Positions 43,901-56,782 of a stretch of 64,000 nt of DNA are shown in pieces. This DNA is from Zelopaecilomyces penicillatus. Taxonomy: Eukaryota; Ascomycota; Sordariomycetes; Hypocreales; Pseudodiploosporaceae. The stretch covers positions 7,192,001-7,256,000 of the forward strand of contig VCCP01000001.1 in assembly GCA_005765155.1 (NCBI GenBank). The letters run 5' to 3'. How positions within the stretch are numbered: the first letter of the stretch is position 1; the number at the start of each line of letters is the position of its first letter. The position numbers and the translations under genes were made by a program. The notes beneath the pieces were generated by a model. That model worked only from the letters and a program-made list of their open reading frames with translations, did not search any database and had not been told where the DNA came from.

Positions 43901-46900
43901 ATTTTCTGATAGGAGGCCCTTCTTAATAGCTATAAAGTATACTTTCTTTGCTTTACCTATTATTATTAGATCTTTATAATCTTTTAGAGATAATATAATA
44001 TTACTTTATTATATCTAGCCTATCTTCTAATCAATCTATAGGTTATTATTAAATAATTAAGGGTGGCCTAATATAAGTTTATATTCTCTAGTATTTATTA
44101 TATTAAATATAGTATTATCTTAATATCCTTAGACTTTAAATTAGAGATAATCAGTCTCTTTATTAATCTATTCTCTATTATAGGTAAAGGTATTCCCTTT
44201 AAGGTTATATAAGGGGTATAGTTCTTCCTTATTATACTATAGTAGTTATATATAATTTATAGCTTTTAATAATATATAATTACCTATTACTTTATTATCT
44301 ATTAGAGTATAAAAATAATATCCTATAATTTATATTTCTATTATTAATTTAAGCTTATTAATATCTATTATATAGAGGGTCTTTTATAAGGGGTTATACT
44401 ATAACCCTCTTATAGGCGACTTTACTTGTTTTTTAAGTTTCTGGGATTGTATTCTTTATATAGTCTATTATACTTTATTCTATTTAAGCCTTAAGTAATT
44501 ATATAATATAGAGTTTGATTAGCTTGACTTCCTTTATAGGTTTAGAAGTTGAATTCTTATTTATAGAGGTTCTTTATTTCCTTATATATATATTTGTTTT
44601 CTTCTATATATTATCTATATCAAGGTTTATTATAGTTGATTACTATTATAGCTTTATATTAAGTTCTTCCTAGGATACTGTCTTTTAGTAGTTGTCTTTT
44701 ATACTATTATATTAGCTTCTATTATAAGTGTATATTATATTTAAGGTTGGTATAATTATATAAGTCCTCTTTTCTATAGTCTATGAGTTATAGACTATTA
44801 TATCCTAACTTGAGTTTTTTTTATTTATAGACCTTATAATAAAGTGATTTATAATCTTTGTTTTCTGCTCCTTATTAATATTCTTCTAGCATCCTTAGAT
44901 AAGGCTTAAATACTATAATCCTAAAAGGTATAAAGTATTCAGCTTATACCTAATTAAGGAATTAACTTTCCTAATAAATTTTCTTAATACCTTATACTTT
45001 TATATATTAGGGAAAGAATTTGCTTTTTATTTTTACTTTCTTATATATAAAGCAGGAGAAATCAATATATAATATTTAATTGAGTTTATTATACATTGGA
45101 TATTCCAGGTTTAGGAATATATAATTATCCTTGTATCTAATATAATCAGACTTTATTATCAAAGCCCTTTCTAGATGGTCTTTAGGGATGGGAACTCCTA
45201 GTTCTTTATTTAAGATTTATTCTTAAATATACTTAATAATTATAACTTAGGTATTAACCCTATCTAAATTATAGAGTACTTTTATAAGTTTAATTATAGT
45301 GTCTCTAAGATATTTATATATAATACTTTTAGATAGTGGATATAATATAGTATAATATTAGGTTATTCTAAGGGGTTCCTTATTCTTAGATTCTAAAGAG
45401 CTAAAGTCTAAACTTTTATTTAAGGTATTATTTCCTATTAAGGTATTTTTATTATTATTTATTATAAGAATTACTTGTCTATTAGGAATTTCTTTGAATT
45501 CCTTTTCTTTATTAGTATTTATATCTAATCATTGATTCTATTATATAATATCAGATTGGGTTAGTATGGTCTATAGTATTAATGATTATTAAGGTATAAG
45601 GTGATTATAGTTTCCGGGTTATCCTTATCCTTATCCTTTTCATTCTATTATGGTCAGGGTTTATCTGTTTTTGGCTATAGTATATATACTCTATTATATA
45701 TTAAAGACTAGCTTTTAGTCCTTCTTTTCTTGTTTAGGCTGCTAATAGTCTTGGGTAAAGTGTCTTATTTTATTATAATTATAATACTTGACTTTTAATA
45801 TATCTTATTACTATATAGTATTAAGGTCTATATAAATTGATAAGGAGTCTTATTATCTTTATCTATGATTTATCTTATACTATTATTATTATTAGGATTG
45901 GAATCTATAATGAATTGGTTTTTAATTTCTTCTTTTATATTTCTTTTCTTAGTATTTAATATATTAATAATTATTAATAGTAATAGCTATTATAGTATAC
46001 TTGATAAAGGTGATAGGATATTTTTCTTTATAAATCTTATTCTTGACTTTAATCTTTAGTCTATAGTATATAGTTTCTATCCAAGCTTATTTATCTCTTC
46101 TAGATAGCCTTAAATATATCTGGATAAGCTTAATAATATAGTTTACTATGGATCCTATCTAATATAGATTCTATAATTATTATTTTACTTATAGTTATTT
46201 ATTAATTGATCTAAAGGTATTTAAGAGTTACTTTTTAAATTCCTTATAATTACTGAAAATAAAATTAGTTTTATATATGGATTTTCCTTTCAAGGAGTTA
46301 TTAATATAATCTTATAGGGTTGATTTAAATCAAGTAAGTATAATTCCTATTAGGAGTCCTATAATATATTATACTTTAATTAATTCTATTTTAAACTAGA
46401 CTGGATAGTATAAGTAGAAAGTATAGAGTTAGGTAAGGAATAGCTAGAGTTTATTTAAGCTTTTATTAAATATCTTAGATTACCTTAAGTTAAGTATCTC
46501 TTTAGGGTCTCTTTTTACTCTAACTTATATATTTACTTACTTTAATCTATATTAATATTAACTAGTTTATTATATAAGGGTTTCTATAAATTGTTTAATT
46601 TATCTAGTTAGTATATTGACTTTTGCTTCTATTAGGTTATTAAGCTATATTATATTATTTATATATTATTATTATTAGGTATTAAGTTATCTTTTTAAGG
46701 TTTCTATTTAGCCTTTTAATTTAATAATATTCTTATCTTTTCTTTTATCCTTATCACTACTATTATTTATAGGTTAGGGGGTAATAGGTTGGTTGATAGT
46801 TGCTAGATTCTGGTATTATCTAGTAGGGATAGGGGTTTAAGAAGCTATAGTAATAAACTGATTAATAGATATTGCTTAGGGTTTTATAATAACCCATTAA

Positions 46901-46916
46901 ATAAGAGTTATTAATA

Positions 46917-47109
46917 TATAATATTTAATGAATTCTTAAGGGATAAATCTAATAAAAGGGGTTTATATTAATAGATAAGTTAGGGTGTTCTAAGTAATAT
47001 ATCTATTATATTAATAATAGATATAAAGTATTATAATCAAGGGTTAAATATTAGTATAATAAGTGATAGTAAATAATATAATAAAGTTAAAGGTATATTA
47101 ATAACTATC
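46917..47109 (-). repeat. Right LTR of element A, first part
   Basis: Matches the left LTR up to CTATC, where TE3 entered; continues at 55094. Confidence 0.75.
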
Positions 47110-47322
47110 TGTCAGGACCCCAAAGGGGCCCTGCAGAGAACCCACATCACATAGGCTAGGAATGCATATATCTATAGAGAGGGCCTTCTCCTTTAAGAAA
47201 AGGAAGAGGGCCAGAGATCAAGCTTCTAGTTATCTACTACCTACCTGCTATATACAGCAAAATTGATACCATTCCTAACCTTCTTCACTCTCTTCACAAC
47301 CTCCCGATCTCAGTCCTTAACA
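47110..47322 (+). repeat. TE3 5' LTR (213 bp)
   Basis: TGTCAGGACC ... CCTTAACA. Six differences from the 3' LTR, all G/A, three in each direction. Confidence 0.95.
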
Positions 47323-47361
47323 GATTGATCTCTCTCATCCCTTCTTTGAGCAAAGAGACCA

Positions 47362-50300
47362 TTGAAGTTAGGAATGGTAGCGAAACGAACCACAGCAGCT
47401 AGCCACCAGCTTGCAAGCTATGAGCCTGAATTGATCCCAGAAACCCAAGCAACAACCAGCAACACCATAGCTTCATCAGGGACCATGGAACAATCTTCAA
47501 ACCAACAGGAGCAGCCTTCAGCCCAGCTTCTTACTCAACGTCAAGCCAGGTTTAGGTATCCTATGATTACCCCTCCAGCTAGCACACTGCCAGCAAGCAG
47601 CAAGACTCTTTCTAAAATGGAGCTGGATCAGTTGATTCAGACGACCAAAAGACAGTTGAGAGAAAAAAGAAAGGCAGAATACTTATCCTCACTTCAAAAA
47701 GGCGATTTAAACACAGTTTTGGATCTCTCGGGGCTGGAAGATCCAATCACCCCAACTCAACTACCTGATGCATTAAGCCGCAAAGGAGCAGGAGAGTCAA
47801 AGCGACATTATGGAACCATTTGGTCCCGAGCCCTTCCAATACCCAAGTATCAAGGGAAGTCTTAGACCGAATTACAAACATTCCTAACCCAACTCAATAT
47901 ACAGTTCACAGCAACCCCCATAGAATTCCTAAAGGATACGCAAAAGGTGCTTTTCAGCATCACCTGCTTCCAAGGCGATATATCCGATCGATGGACCAGC
48001 TATCTCCATGCTAATCACCCAGGAGGCGTTAGAGATATCACTTGGGCTGCGCTAGTGCGTTAGCTATCGAACAACCAAGGCGATGGTCCGACGCGCTACT
48101 ATAAAGCTACTAAGAAGCTAGACCGGCTTCAGCAAACCATGAATCAGACCTTCCAACAGTTCATCCACGCACACAAGTGCCTCACCAATAAGCTGCCAGA
48201 GCCACTACCCCTGAGCTATCATATAGCTCATATAGTGCAGAGACTATTAGGGCCTCTTCAGGCTAAAGTTATGAGTGGCGGCTCACCTACCACTTGGGAG
48301 CAGCTACTCCAAGCAGGCACACAGGGAGAGTCCATATTAGCCCAACAAAGATAGAACAACCGGAACACTTACAAAGCCCCTTCACAGCAGAAGGGTAACA
48401 ACCAGAACAACTCAACCTCTCCCCAAGACAAAGCCAGTAATAACATAACCCCTTCATCAAATCAAGGAGATCACTCATCGAACAACGGTTCCATCCCTCA
48501 GCATATAAAGTATTACAAATATGGTGGCGCACACTACAAGACAGCATGCCAAGCCCCTGACTGCACAATATACAAGAGCATTCATCATACCACCGAAAAT
48601 CATGAAGCAGCTCAGCAGCAGCAAGCGAACCTCGACACCCCAGCTAGCGGTTCCAACACTGACCCAATTGCCTGTCGTACCTAGGATGACACTGACCACT
48701 TCGCATCCCTAATGATAAGAAAAGCGAGGATACAGAGCGGTCATAGCTGGGTAGCAGCTATGCTATTATTCGACCCAGGGTCAGAAGTTCACCTTATCAA
48801 CCTGAAGTTGTTAATGGACTTTGATCACCTAGAAGAAGGCCCCTTATTAAAGACAGCATATAAGGATATCGACTTTCCTACATATGGGAGAATCACGAAG
48901 TTAGTAGAACTATATAATGATTAGGGAATAGTAAAGAGGCATCTTATAAACTGCATTATAGCAGATATCAAAGAAGATTTTATCTTGGGATTGCCTTTCT
49001 TCCATACCACGGACCCAAGAATTATATAGTTAAAAGATTATTAGAACTACCCCTTAACAGAACAGAGCATTGAATTCATTGCTAGCGCAAAGCAAGCTCG
49101 GCGGGTTATAAGGGTAGCGAAAACTATAATGGTTATCTCAGGTACAAGACCTATTGATGATAGTAAGCCACAGCCAGGAGAAGAAGAAGAACTTGCAAAG
49201 ACTCTACCACCTGAATATACACAATTCGCAGAGGTGTTTAACAAGGAAGCAGCTACCAAGCTGCCACCGCTTAAAGGACAAACTCATTCAATAGAATTGG
49301 TTAATAGGAAGGCGCCACCATAAGGCCCTATCTACTCCCTAGCAGAAAAAGAGCTGGAAGTGCTCCGGGAATACCTTCATATAGCTTTGAAACGAGGTTG
49401 GATACGCCGATCAGTGAGCCTGTGTGGAGCACCCGTTCTATTCATTCCGAAGAAAGGAGGCAAGCTGCGCCTTTACATCGATTATCATACTCTCAACCAA
49501 GTAACAAAGAAAAACCAAGCCCCATTACCATTGATCCATGAGATCCTAAACCGACTTCAAGGAGCAAAGAAATTCACCAAGTTCAATCTTAAAGATACAT
49601 ATTATCAGATACGCATCAAAGAAGGCAATAAATAGAAGACTGCATTCCGGTGCCATTATAGCCACTTCAAGTATCAAGTAATGCCCTTTGGACTCACGAA
49701 CGCCCCTGCTACATTCCAGGAACACATTAATGATATACTACAAGGCCTTATGGACTGTATCTATATTATATATCTGGACGATATCCTGATATATAGCAGC
49801 GACCCAGATGCTCACACAGACAATATGTGCCAGGTGCTTCAAAGACTGGAACAAAGCAGCTTATATATAAACTTGCAGAAATACAACTTCAGCATCGATA
49901 CAGTGGCATACCTAGGGTTTATTATCAGCCCTAAAGGAATACACATGGAGGAAGAACGGGTACAGACAATAGCTAGTTAGCCGCTACCTACCAATGTCAA
50001 AGATATTCAACAGTTCCTCGGTTTTGCAGGATTTTATCGACGGTTCATCAAGAACTATAGCAAGATTACTGCACCCCTCACAGACTTAACAAAGGGCAAG
50101 AAGAAGGGCCCTATACACATGGGAAGCCACGAGCGAGCTGCTTTTAAGGAACTGAAGCAAAAATTCTTGGAGCAGCCAGTGCTAGCCCACTTCGACCCAG
50201 CTGCTTCTATTCGCATCGAAACGGATGCATCGGATTTCGCTATAGGCACTATACTAGCGCAATGCATTGATGGGAAATAGCACCCAATGGCTTATATATC

Positions 50301-52350
50301 AAGGAAACTCAATAGGGCAGAACTGCGCTATCATACACCAGACACTGAGATGTTAGCAATTATAGAAGCTTTTCGGGTATGGCATCATTACTTGGCCTAC
50401 TCGGAACACAAGATTATGGTTATGACGGACCATCTAAACCACAGCTATCTAGCAGCAAAACAGAAGCTTTCAAGCCGGCAAGCAGGTGCGCTCAACCAGC
50501 TAGCACCGTTCAATTTCAGAATTAAGTATAGACCAGATAGATTGAATCCAGCGGACGCATTATCCAGAAGGCCAGATTATATAAATGCAGAAGGCATCCA
50601 AGAATCAAGGAAAGGCTGTTTACCCTCCTTCCTTAAACGTTTTCATAATACTGAAGAAACCTCAGAAGTCATGACTACACAACTGGCAGAGACTCCAGTT
50701 ATGAATGGACTTCTAGAGGCTAGCTGCAAGGGCGCAGGGTCGCGACCTGTGTCTATCTCTCTTATTAGGAGGGTTTCGACTACGATTGAGCAAGTGGCCT
50801 GCCTTCGGCATGCAACCCAGAGAATTTCAACTGCAAACAAGCAAGTGGTTCGAAGGAGCACCGCCATAACATCACTGGAGGACATTAGTACCCTTATGGT
50901 TGCACTATTGGAAGCACAGAACGGTGATTCGTTTTGCATCCAAGAGCAACCCAAGGTAAACAGTTCTTCTGATGGACATAGTAGTTGGTCAATAGGTGAT
51001 AACCAGCTGCTATTATATTTTGGGAAGGTCTTCGTTCCAGTCAGAATGAGGACCGAAATTTTAACAATGCTTCATAATGACCCAACATCAGGCCATCAAG
51101 GAGTCAGCAGAACGCTAAGACGATTAGCAATGACTTATTATTGGAAAGGCATAAAGAGAGACGTGATGAAATTCGTACGAACCTGTGACTCCTGCCAATC
51201 GAACAAACCCAAACAGCACCGACCATATAGCTACCTAGCTGCTCTACCAATCCCAGAAGGACCTTGGCAGGAAATCTCCATGGACTTCATCACGGATTTG
51301 CCTGAATCAGGAACAAAGAATAAGATATATAATAGCATTCTTGTTATTATGGATAGATATATAAAATTTTCATTGTTTATCCCCACGATGAAGCGTATCA
51401 CCAGCGATAGCCTAGCAACCTTATTCTTAGATCACGTGTTCAAGCATTTCAGGATACCACAGGGAATTGTATCAGACCATGGCACGGTGTTCACAAGCGC
51501 GTTCTAGAAAACATTCTACCACTTATTAGCTTGCAAGCAGCGACTAAGCACCACATTCCACCCACAGACAGATAGGCAGACAGAACAGATGAACCAGATG
51601 ATCGAACACTACCTGCAAAGCTTTATTAATAAAGACCAGCTCGATTAGACCGCAAGACTACCATTAGCCCAATTCTGCTATAATACAGCACAACACAGCG
51701 CCACAGGAGAATCCCCGGCTTACCTACTATACGGCTATAAGCCAACAGCACCAGCACAAAACAGAATTCAATTAAGAGGACTACATAAGGGCTCTAGGGA
51801 AAGAATCCAGGAGCTGCAGGCAAGCCGCGATATAGCAATAGAGGCATTAAAAAGGGCACATTGACAGTACGAAAAGTGGTACAACAAGAAAAGACAAGAA
51901 AAGCAGTTCAAAGTTAGCGACTAGGTAATAATCGCCACAAAACACCTCAAGCTGAAATGTCCTATAAGGAAGTTAGCAGAGAAATTCGTAGGCCCTTATC
52001 AGATTAAGAAGCAGATAGGAAGCAGCGGCTTGGCTTACCAACTCCAGCTACCAGATTCAATCAGGATACACAACGTATTCAACGTCACAAACCTGGAGGT
52101 ATACAATAGCAGGGGCGAACCAAGTGAGCCGGAAGATAACCCTTTTACGCCAGAACAATTCTATACAGTGGAAAAAATCTTGATGCATAAGTGGAACGGC
52201 AAGCGACGAATATACTATATGAAATGGGAGAATTATAGCGATGAGGATAACCATTAGCTAAGCAAGAGGGACTTCTCAGATTATGCGATGATACACGAAT
52301 ATAAAGCTTCCTTATTGAAAACCTAGCTACTAGGGAGCAGGAGTCTCTGA
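47362..52350 (+). pseudogene. TE3 Gag-Pol in a single frame
   Basis: From about 47362 to 52350 one reading phase carries Gag (helical, Gln-rich; capsid region about 47.86-48.35 kb), protease-like F-D-P-G-S-E (near 48768), RT with I-P-K-K-G-G-K-L-R and Y-L-D-D (near 49775), RNase H E-T-D-A-S-D (near 50220), integrase with S-G-H-Q-G ... C-D-S-C finger and core M-D-F-I-T / S-D-H-G-T, and a chromodomain with Y-Y-M-K-W-E-N-Y-S-D-E (near 52215). TAG codons at 47863, 48352, 48682, 48922, 49321, 49633, 49978, 50278 and 51505 break it, many next to contexts where Trp is expected (for example before K-T-A-F-R in RT). Confidence 0.85.
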
Positions 52351-53333
52351 TAGCATTAGCAAAAGCCAAGCAAATTATTTTCCCGAACACCGGAACCCCT
52401 TAAATGATTGCCTCAGCAATTATCATCATCATCACCATCATCGCCACTTTCACCATTATCCTCATCAGAGGAACTCAATTCCAGAGCCATATCAGGAAGA
52501 CCGTTCAAAGCAGCCTCTACACCAGCCCAACTATCAAGCACAACACAAGAGGGAAGGACCACTAGCAATGGTACAAAAGCATCATCAATACGCACCTATA
52601 TAATTGTTAGCAGCTATACCAAGCCCAACCGCATATCAAAACTAACATTATATCACTAAGCCTGGACATTTACAATAACTCGAAGGGAGTTGGCCTAATC
52701 CAATACTAACCGAGTCTGAAAATTTAAAGCACTCTTTGCAAGAAAAGCTTTATCTTCATCCGCATTTTATTGCGCCTTGGCACAAGTAAGGGCAGTTATT
52801 GGCTTTTAGCGCATATAGCCAAGCACCTGTTTGGCCTCGCCTTATACATACCAAAACATCTCCTGGGAAGTATTAGCAAAGAAGCAGCTATAAAGAATAA
52901 AGGGAGCAGTACCAAGTCGAGCTTTGATTGCATCCCACATCAGACAAGATCGCGCGCAAATGCACGATAATTTGCTATCACTCTATAACAGGAATAGTTA
53001 TTACCTACACAGCATAAACACCAGAGTTTAGCAGCTACAGAGCAGTTATCAGCAACTTTAAATTCAGGCCATAACAGGATATAATATATATTCATCCTGC
53101 TGACAGGGTTTGGGCTGTTTGGCCTTTTTGGGTTCCAGAATGGGATCGGCTGTTAAGTCCCATTTGACCCACGCGGCTATACAACGCCAACAAACCTCAG
53201 GACAGCTATACAAGTATTAGCAATGGCCAAGCAACTACAATAACAAACCTCACTTAATTATATTACCAACCGTTTGCTTACGACGCAGGATCGGACTCCT
53301 AGCAGCTTGTTAGCTATCAGACAAATGCTATTA
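52351..53333. other. TE3 region after pol, no gene supported
   Basis: About 1 kb of TE3 between the chromodomain and the first antisense ORF. A run of short repeats (TCATCATCATCACC and similar) lies near 52420. No frame with a recognisable domain. Confidence 0.4.
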
Positions 53334-53720
53334 TTACCCAACATACTCAACAACAGACAAGCCATCAACAACAGCCAATATACCTGCCTTAGCAGGACTT
53401 TGCTTAGAAGGCACCTTGCTGGGTGTTACCTTCTTCTTAGAAGGTGTCTTGCTAGGCATCACATTCTTTATAGCCAAAGGGTTCTTAGGAATGCAGGCAG
53501 GTACGGCTGCTACCATAACCTCAGCAACAGAAGACACAGGACGCCCACCACTAGAGGGAGGGAGCGGCTTGGGCATTGCGCGGAGTCGTCTGTTAATAAC
53601 AGATAAAGCCAAAGACTCAGGAACAGCAGAGAAGGAGGCAGGGGCACTGCACACCGCAAAAGAGGCCACAACGGTATTAGCATCAGAAAGCGACTCAGAA
53701 TCGCTAGAAGAACTATAGAG
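53334..53720 (-). CDS. TE3 antisense ORF with SPKK-like basic repeats
   Basis: The minus-strand frame is open from about 53720, where it codes for a Ser/Asp/Glu-rich stretch, to the stop at 53334. The C-terminal third is basic and repetitive: M-P-S-K-T-P-S-K-K-K-V-T-P-S-K, then V-P-S-K and S-P-A-K. Such S/T-P-K-K units resemble histone H1 tails and DNA minor-groove binders. It may be the last exon of a longer antisense gene with the ORFs at 54.0-54.7 kb. No family recognised. Confidence 0.4.
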   Translation of the reverse strand, partial: LYSSSSDSESLSDANTVVASFAVCSAPASFSAVPESLALSVINRRLRAMPKPLPPSSGGRPVSSVAEVMVAAVPACIPKNPLAIKNVMPSKTPSKKKVTPSKVPSKQSPAKAGILAVVDGLSVVEYVG

Positions 53721-54005
53721 CCAAAAGTCAGCAAAGAAGAAACAGCGAGACAGAACCCAAGAAGGACTTACTAACGGGAAGCAGAGGAAACGCTCAAAGG
53801 AGAATCAGGACTAGTTGACTTCCTGACCCTTTCATTATCCATCTCATCCCCCTCTTCACCTCCCTCACTACTAGCATTATCCTCAAGGACTTGACCTATA
53901 TGGTCTTCATAAGAGTCTAAATCCCTGCAATACTATTAAGCTCAGAAGCAATACGAGAAGAGAAGCAGCTACCAACCAGCTATCAGCCGATGACCAAGGA
54001 ACATC

Positions 54006-54356
54006 CTAAGAGGAATAGAGAGGCAGGTTATTACCAAAGTCTGCCTCCTCCACCTCATCGGACAAGTCATCATCACCAGGTCCCACGAAAGCAGAAGACT
54101 TGGGAGGGGGTTTCTTAGTCTTAGTCAAAGCCTCAGGTAAAACCAGAGACTTAGCAGCAGAGATTTTGGGCACGACCAACGCCAACACAGGGGAACCCTT
54201 TGCGGCAGCTTTCTTAGCAGCAATCACCGCCAGACGCTCAGTCTCATAATGCTTGCGCCATAGCTGCGCTACCACTTCTTCATTGGCCTTCCTTTGCTTC
54301 TTACTATCTGCGCCGGACCCAAAGATCCTCAACAGTCTAACACCAGGCAAAGCCCT
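54006..54356 (-). CDS. TE3 antisense ORF, basic helical
   Basis: About 116 codons, open. A Lys/Glu/Ala-rich helix (K-K-Q-R-K-A-N-E-E-V-V-A-Q-L-W-R-K-H-Y) precedes an Ala/Lys/Pro-rich stretch and an acidic end. A TCTTAG acceptor-like site lies just upstream (54356-54361) and a GTAGGT donor-like site near 54455, so it may be an internal exon. Unknown function. Confidence 0.4.
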   Translation of the reverse strand, partial: RALPGVRLLRIFGSGADSKKQRKANEEVVAQLWRKHYETERLAVIAAKKAAAKGSPVLALVVPKISAAKSLVLPEALTKTKKPPPKSSAFVGPGDDDLSDEVEEADFGNNLPLYSS

Positions 54357-54458
54357 AAGAGGTAAGGAAGCCTATGCTAGCAGAAAGCTACTACCACGCA
54401 AGGTTAGCTATAAAAAGGTACAAAGAAGGAGGTGATTGACCTACCGCTTCTTAGTAGA

Positions 54459-54720
54459 TCAGGAAGACAAAACAGCCCCCTCATCATCAGGTAAACTGGG
54501 AAAGTCAGTGCCATAAACGGGGAAGAAGCTAGGAAGCTGCTCACGCATGACAAGCACATTTCTGACGCTTCCGCGAGTCTGACATATTACCCAAATCCTC
54601 AGCCTTGGAGAGACAATACCATATAAAGAAATCGGCCAGTGATGAGGCTTCTTCAGGGGAGTCATAAGGTAGAAGACTTCTCACAAAGCACAAAGAGCCC
54701 ACATACAGAGATTTACAGGG
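54459..54720 (-). CDS. TE3 antisense ORF, possible first exon
   Basis: Two overlapping minus-strand frames here look like one coding region with an indel. One reads M-S-D-S-R-K-R-Q-K-C-A-C-H, the other continues to P-D-D-E-G-A-V-L-S-S and a stop near 54459. It lies directly upstream, in the antisense direction, of the two ORFs above and next to the 3' LTR, as in TE1/TE2. Confidence 0.35.
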
Positions 54721-54875
54721 AAGAAATAGAACCTATTGGAAGTTTCACTTTTAATTGACTACAGTTTCTTTGTTAACAGCTGGGCCGGTCGGCTGTTCAC
54801 AGTTATACAGTTGCGGCGACGAAGCTACTACCAGTTATCAGGGCCAAGGGCGGCCCTAAAGGAAGGGGGACATAC

Positions 54876-55088
54876 TATCAGGACCCCAAAGGGGCCCTGC
54901 AGAGAACCCACGTCACATGGGCTAGGAATGCATATATCTATAGAGAGAGCCTTCTCCTTTAAGAAAAGGAAGAGGGCCAGAGATCAAGCTTCTAGTTATC
55001 TACTACCTACCTGCTATATACAGCAAAATTAATACCATTCCTAACCTTCTTCACTCTCTTCACAACCTCCCGATCTCGGTCCTTAACA
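54876..55088 (+). repeat. TE3 3' LTR (213 bp)
   Basis: Starts TATCAGG; preceded by the purine tract GGAAGGGGGACATAC. Confidence 0.95.
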
Positions 55089-55093
55089 CTATC

Positions 55094-55329
55094 TAAGCTA
55101 TATCTAAAGAGTAAAATAATAAGGGTATATATATATATTATAGATTATTTGAATCACTTATTATATAAGTAATAATCCTGGTAATCCAAGTTACTAGCTT
55201 ATCTAGCTCACTATTATTTTTATAGTAATTCTATTAATCCATTCTAATTAGTCCTCTTCCTTTATAATATATATCTTTCTCTGGTTATATAACTGGCCTA
55301 TTATATAATTATATTATTAGGTTATAATA
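55094..55329 (-). repeat. Right LTR of element A, second part
   Basis: Continues the LTR interrupted at 47109 and ends GTTATAATA; 193 + 236 bp equals the 429 bp of the left LTR. Confidence 0.75.
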
Positions 55330-55334
55330 TAAGG

Positions 55335-56242
55335 GTAGTTTAATAATAAAGTTAAATAATACTAATTCCTATAATTATATAGGTACTAATAATGATTATA
55401 ACTCTTTATATAGTTTATATTTTACTAGCTTGATTTATCTATAAGTAATATAATTACTTATAACTTTCTGAACTATTTATTATAATCCTTTAAATTTATA
55501 GTATCTTTATACTTGTTTTATAGTCTTTATAATTCCTTAGTAATTATAAATAAGGGATTTATATAGTTCTTATATAATAGTTTCCTAAAGTTCTTTAAGT
55601 ATTTAGAGTTTCTTATTATATTTATAATATTTATCTTTCTATTTTATATCTTTAGATACCCTTATTATATCTTCTAAGGAGTATACTTATTTAACTCTTT
55701 TTAAAATAGGGTTAGCTAATATAACTTAATATATAGTATTTAGTTTTATTTATAGTATATCTAAATTAGATATTTAAAAGATTTATCCTTTATAATAAGG
55801 CTTCCTATTATTATAATTGCTTCTTTAACTTAGAGTATCTACTCTATTATTTTTAAATCCTTTATAATAAATGATTTTATAGTTATAATCTATAAGGGTT
55901 TTTATATAATAGGTTTATTATATATTTAATTTTTATATAGTAATAAAGTAGGAGATATTCTTATAATTAATAAAAACCTTTATTTAATAATTGCTTCCTT
56001 ATAAATAATATAAGAATTTATTAAAAGCTTTAATAATAGCTATAAATTCTTTATTATAGATTAGATAATTGAGTTCTACTTTATAAAGTTTTTTAGAGTA
56101 AAAGATAATAAATTATAGTCTGTCTTTATTATTTTATTATTTAATCTATACTTTAATAGTATAATTTAAAGTATTAGTTTTAAGTTTTATAGGTTTATTA
56201 AGATTATATATTATTAGTATAGGTTCTTTATAGATTTACTTC
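55335..56242 (-). mobile_element. Element 0, continuation after element A
   Basis: AT-rich remnant aligning with element A at about 41.91-42.82 kb (integrase and RNase H region, reversed). The similarity stops at about 56242. Confidence 0.65.
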
Positions 56243-56782
56243 TGTTAAAATAAATAGGTTTTATATAACAGCCTAATCTATTATAAGACTAATAGCTAGA
56301 CCTACTATAACTTAATAGTTAAACCTACTATAGCCCTAATAGCTAGACCTGCTATAAGATAGCAGCCTGATCTGCTATAAGACCTAAAAAGCCTATGCAG
56401 TTTAATCTGCTATATCAGGCTAGACTAGTAAAATAAGGGCTTATCTCTTATATCTCTCCCTTTCTTATTATTTGGAATACTTAGAAATCTAAAGAAATAT
56501 TATTTAGAATTCTTAAATAATTTCAAATAATCCTAGTATTATTTAGATATATAAGATAGCTAGATTCCTAATTGAATTCTGCTTTCTTTCTTTATTAATA
56601 ATTCAATCACTTCTTTCTTCTTTTCTATAGACTTTACTCTAGATAATTATTTATTATCTTTCTTCTATTACTATTATTATTAGCTTTAGTTATAACTTTA
56701 TATTATAAATTATAATAGATTATAAGCCTAAAAGAATAATTATTCTAGACTATAAAAAGAAGACTCTTTTTCCTATTATATT
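56243..56782. repeat. AT-rich insert, possible Copia-type LTR
   Basis: Sequence unrelated to the Gypsy elements between element 0 and element B. It starts TGTTAAAATAAATAGG, a start seen in fungal Copia-type LTRs (recalled, not searched). A clear matching end and target duplication are not visible, so identity is tentative. Confidence 0.25.
56288..56386. repeat. Imperfect tandem repeat, about 24 bp x 4
   Basis: Four diverged copies of CTAATAGCTAGACCTACTATAA-like units, with G/A and C/T differences between copies. Confidence 0.55.

Larger units (their letters stand above)
47105..55093 (+). mobile_element. TE3: second-family chromodomain Ty3/Gypsy with target-site duplication
   Basis: Element 47110-55088 (7979 bp), flanked by CTATC at 47105-47109 and 55089-55093, inside the right LTR of element A. 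LTRs of 213 bp. Gag and pol are in one frame, unlike TE1/TE2. A 2.6-kb region between pol and the 3' LTR carries several minus-strand ORFs. Stops in gag-pol are nearly all TAG. Confidence 0.92.
39771..55329 (-). mobile_element. Element A: old full-length Ty3/Gypsy, minus strand, split by TE3
   Basis: Left LTR 39771-40199; right LTR split into 46917-47109 and 55094-55329. Removing TE3 and one target copy gives about 7575 bp and a right LTR of 429 bp, matching the 7579/428 bp of TE1. The interior is the reverse of TE1-like pol and gag after heavy G-to-A and C-to-T decay; for example 43.2-43.5 kb matches the reverse of the RT Y-L-D-D region, and the A-run of the frameshift site is still readable near 44.43 kb. 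Nothing can be translated. Confidence 0.8.
22574..56242 (-). mobile_element. Element 0: oldest Ty3/Gypsy copy, minus strand, split by three insertions
   Basis: A decayed element of the same superfamily as TE1/TE2. Its pieces are 22574-23696, 31281-32177, 39668-39770 and 55335-56242. Each piece continues the previous one when aligned by eye to element A (about 40.92-42.82 kb), so TE1, TE2 and element A are insertions into it. It starts with an LTR at the left (3' LTR of a minus-strand element), followed by the reverse of the 3' domain and integrase/RT. The 5' part is missing beyond 56242, where unrelated sequence begins. Extremely AT-rich, with changes on both strands, as expected of long-term RIP. 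No coding capacity remains. Confidence 0.75.

Noticed and set aside
45865..46059. 64-codon Leu/Ile-rich ORF inside element A
   Set aside because: A chance frame created by AT-rich decay of reversed gag sequence, not a membrane protein.
39660..47100. Long AT-rich tract as mitochondrial DNA or a centromere
   Set aside because: It aligns, reversed and decayed, with TE1 over its whole length and has LTRs at both ends.
56288..56386. CRISPR-like array
   Set aside because: The units are head-to-tail without unique spacers, and the organism is a eukaryote.
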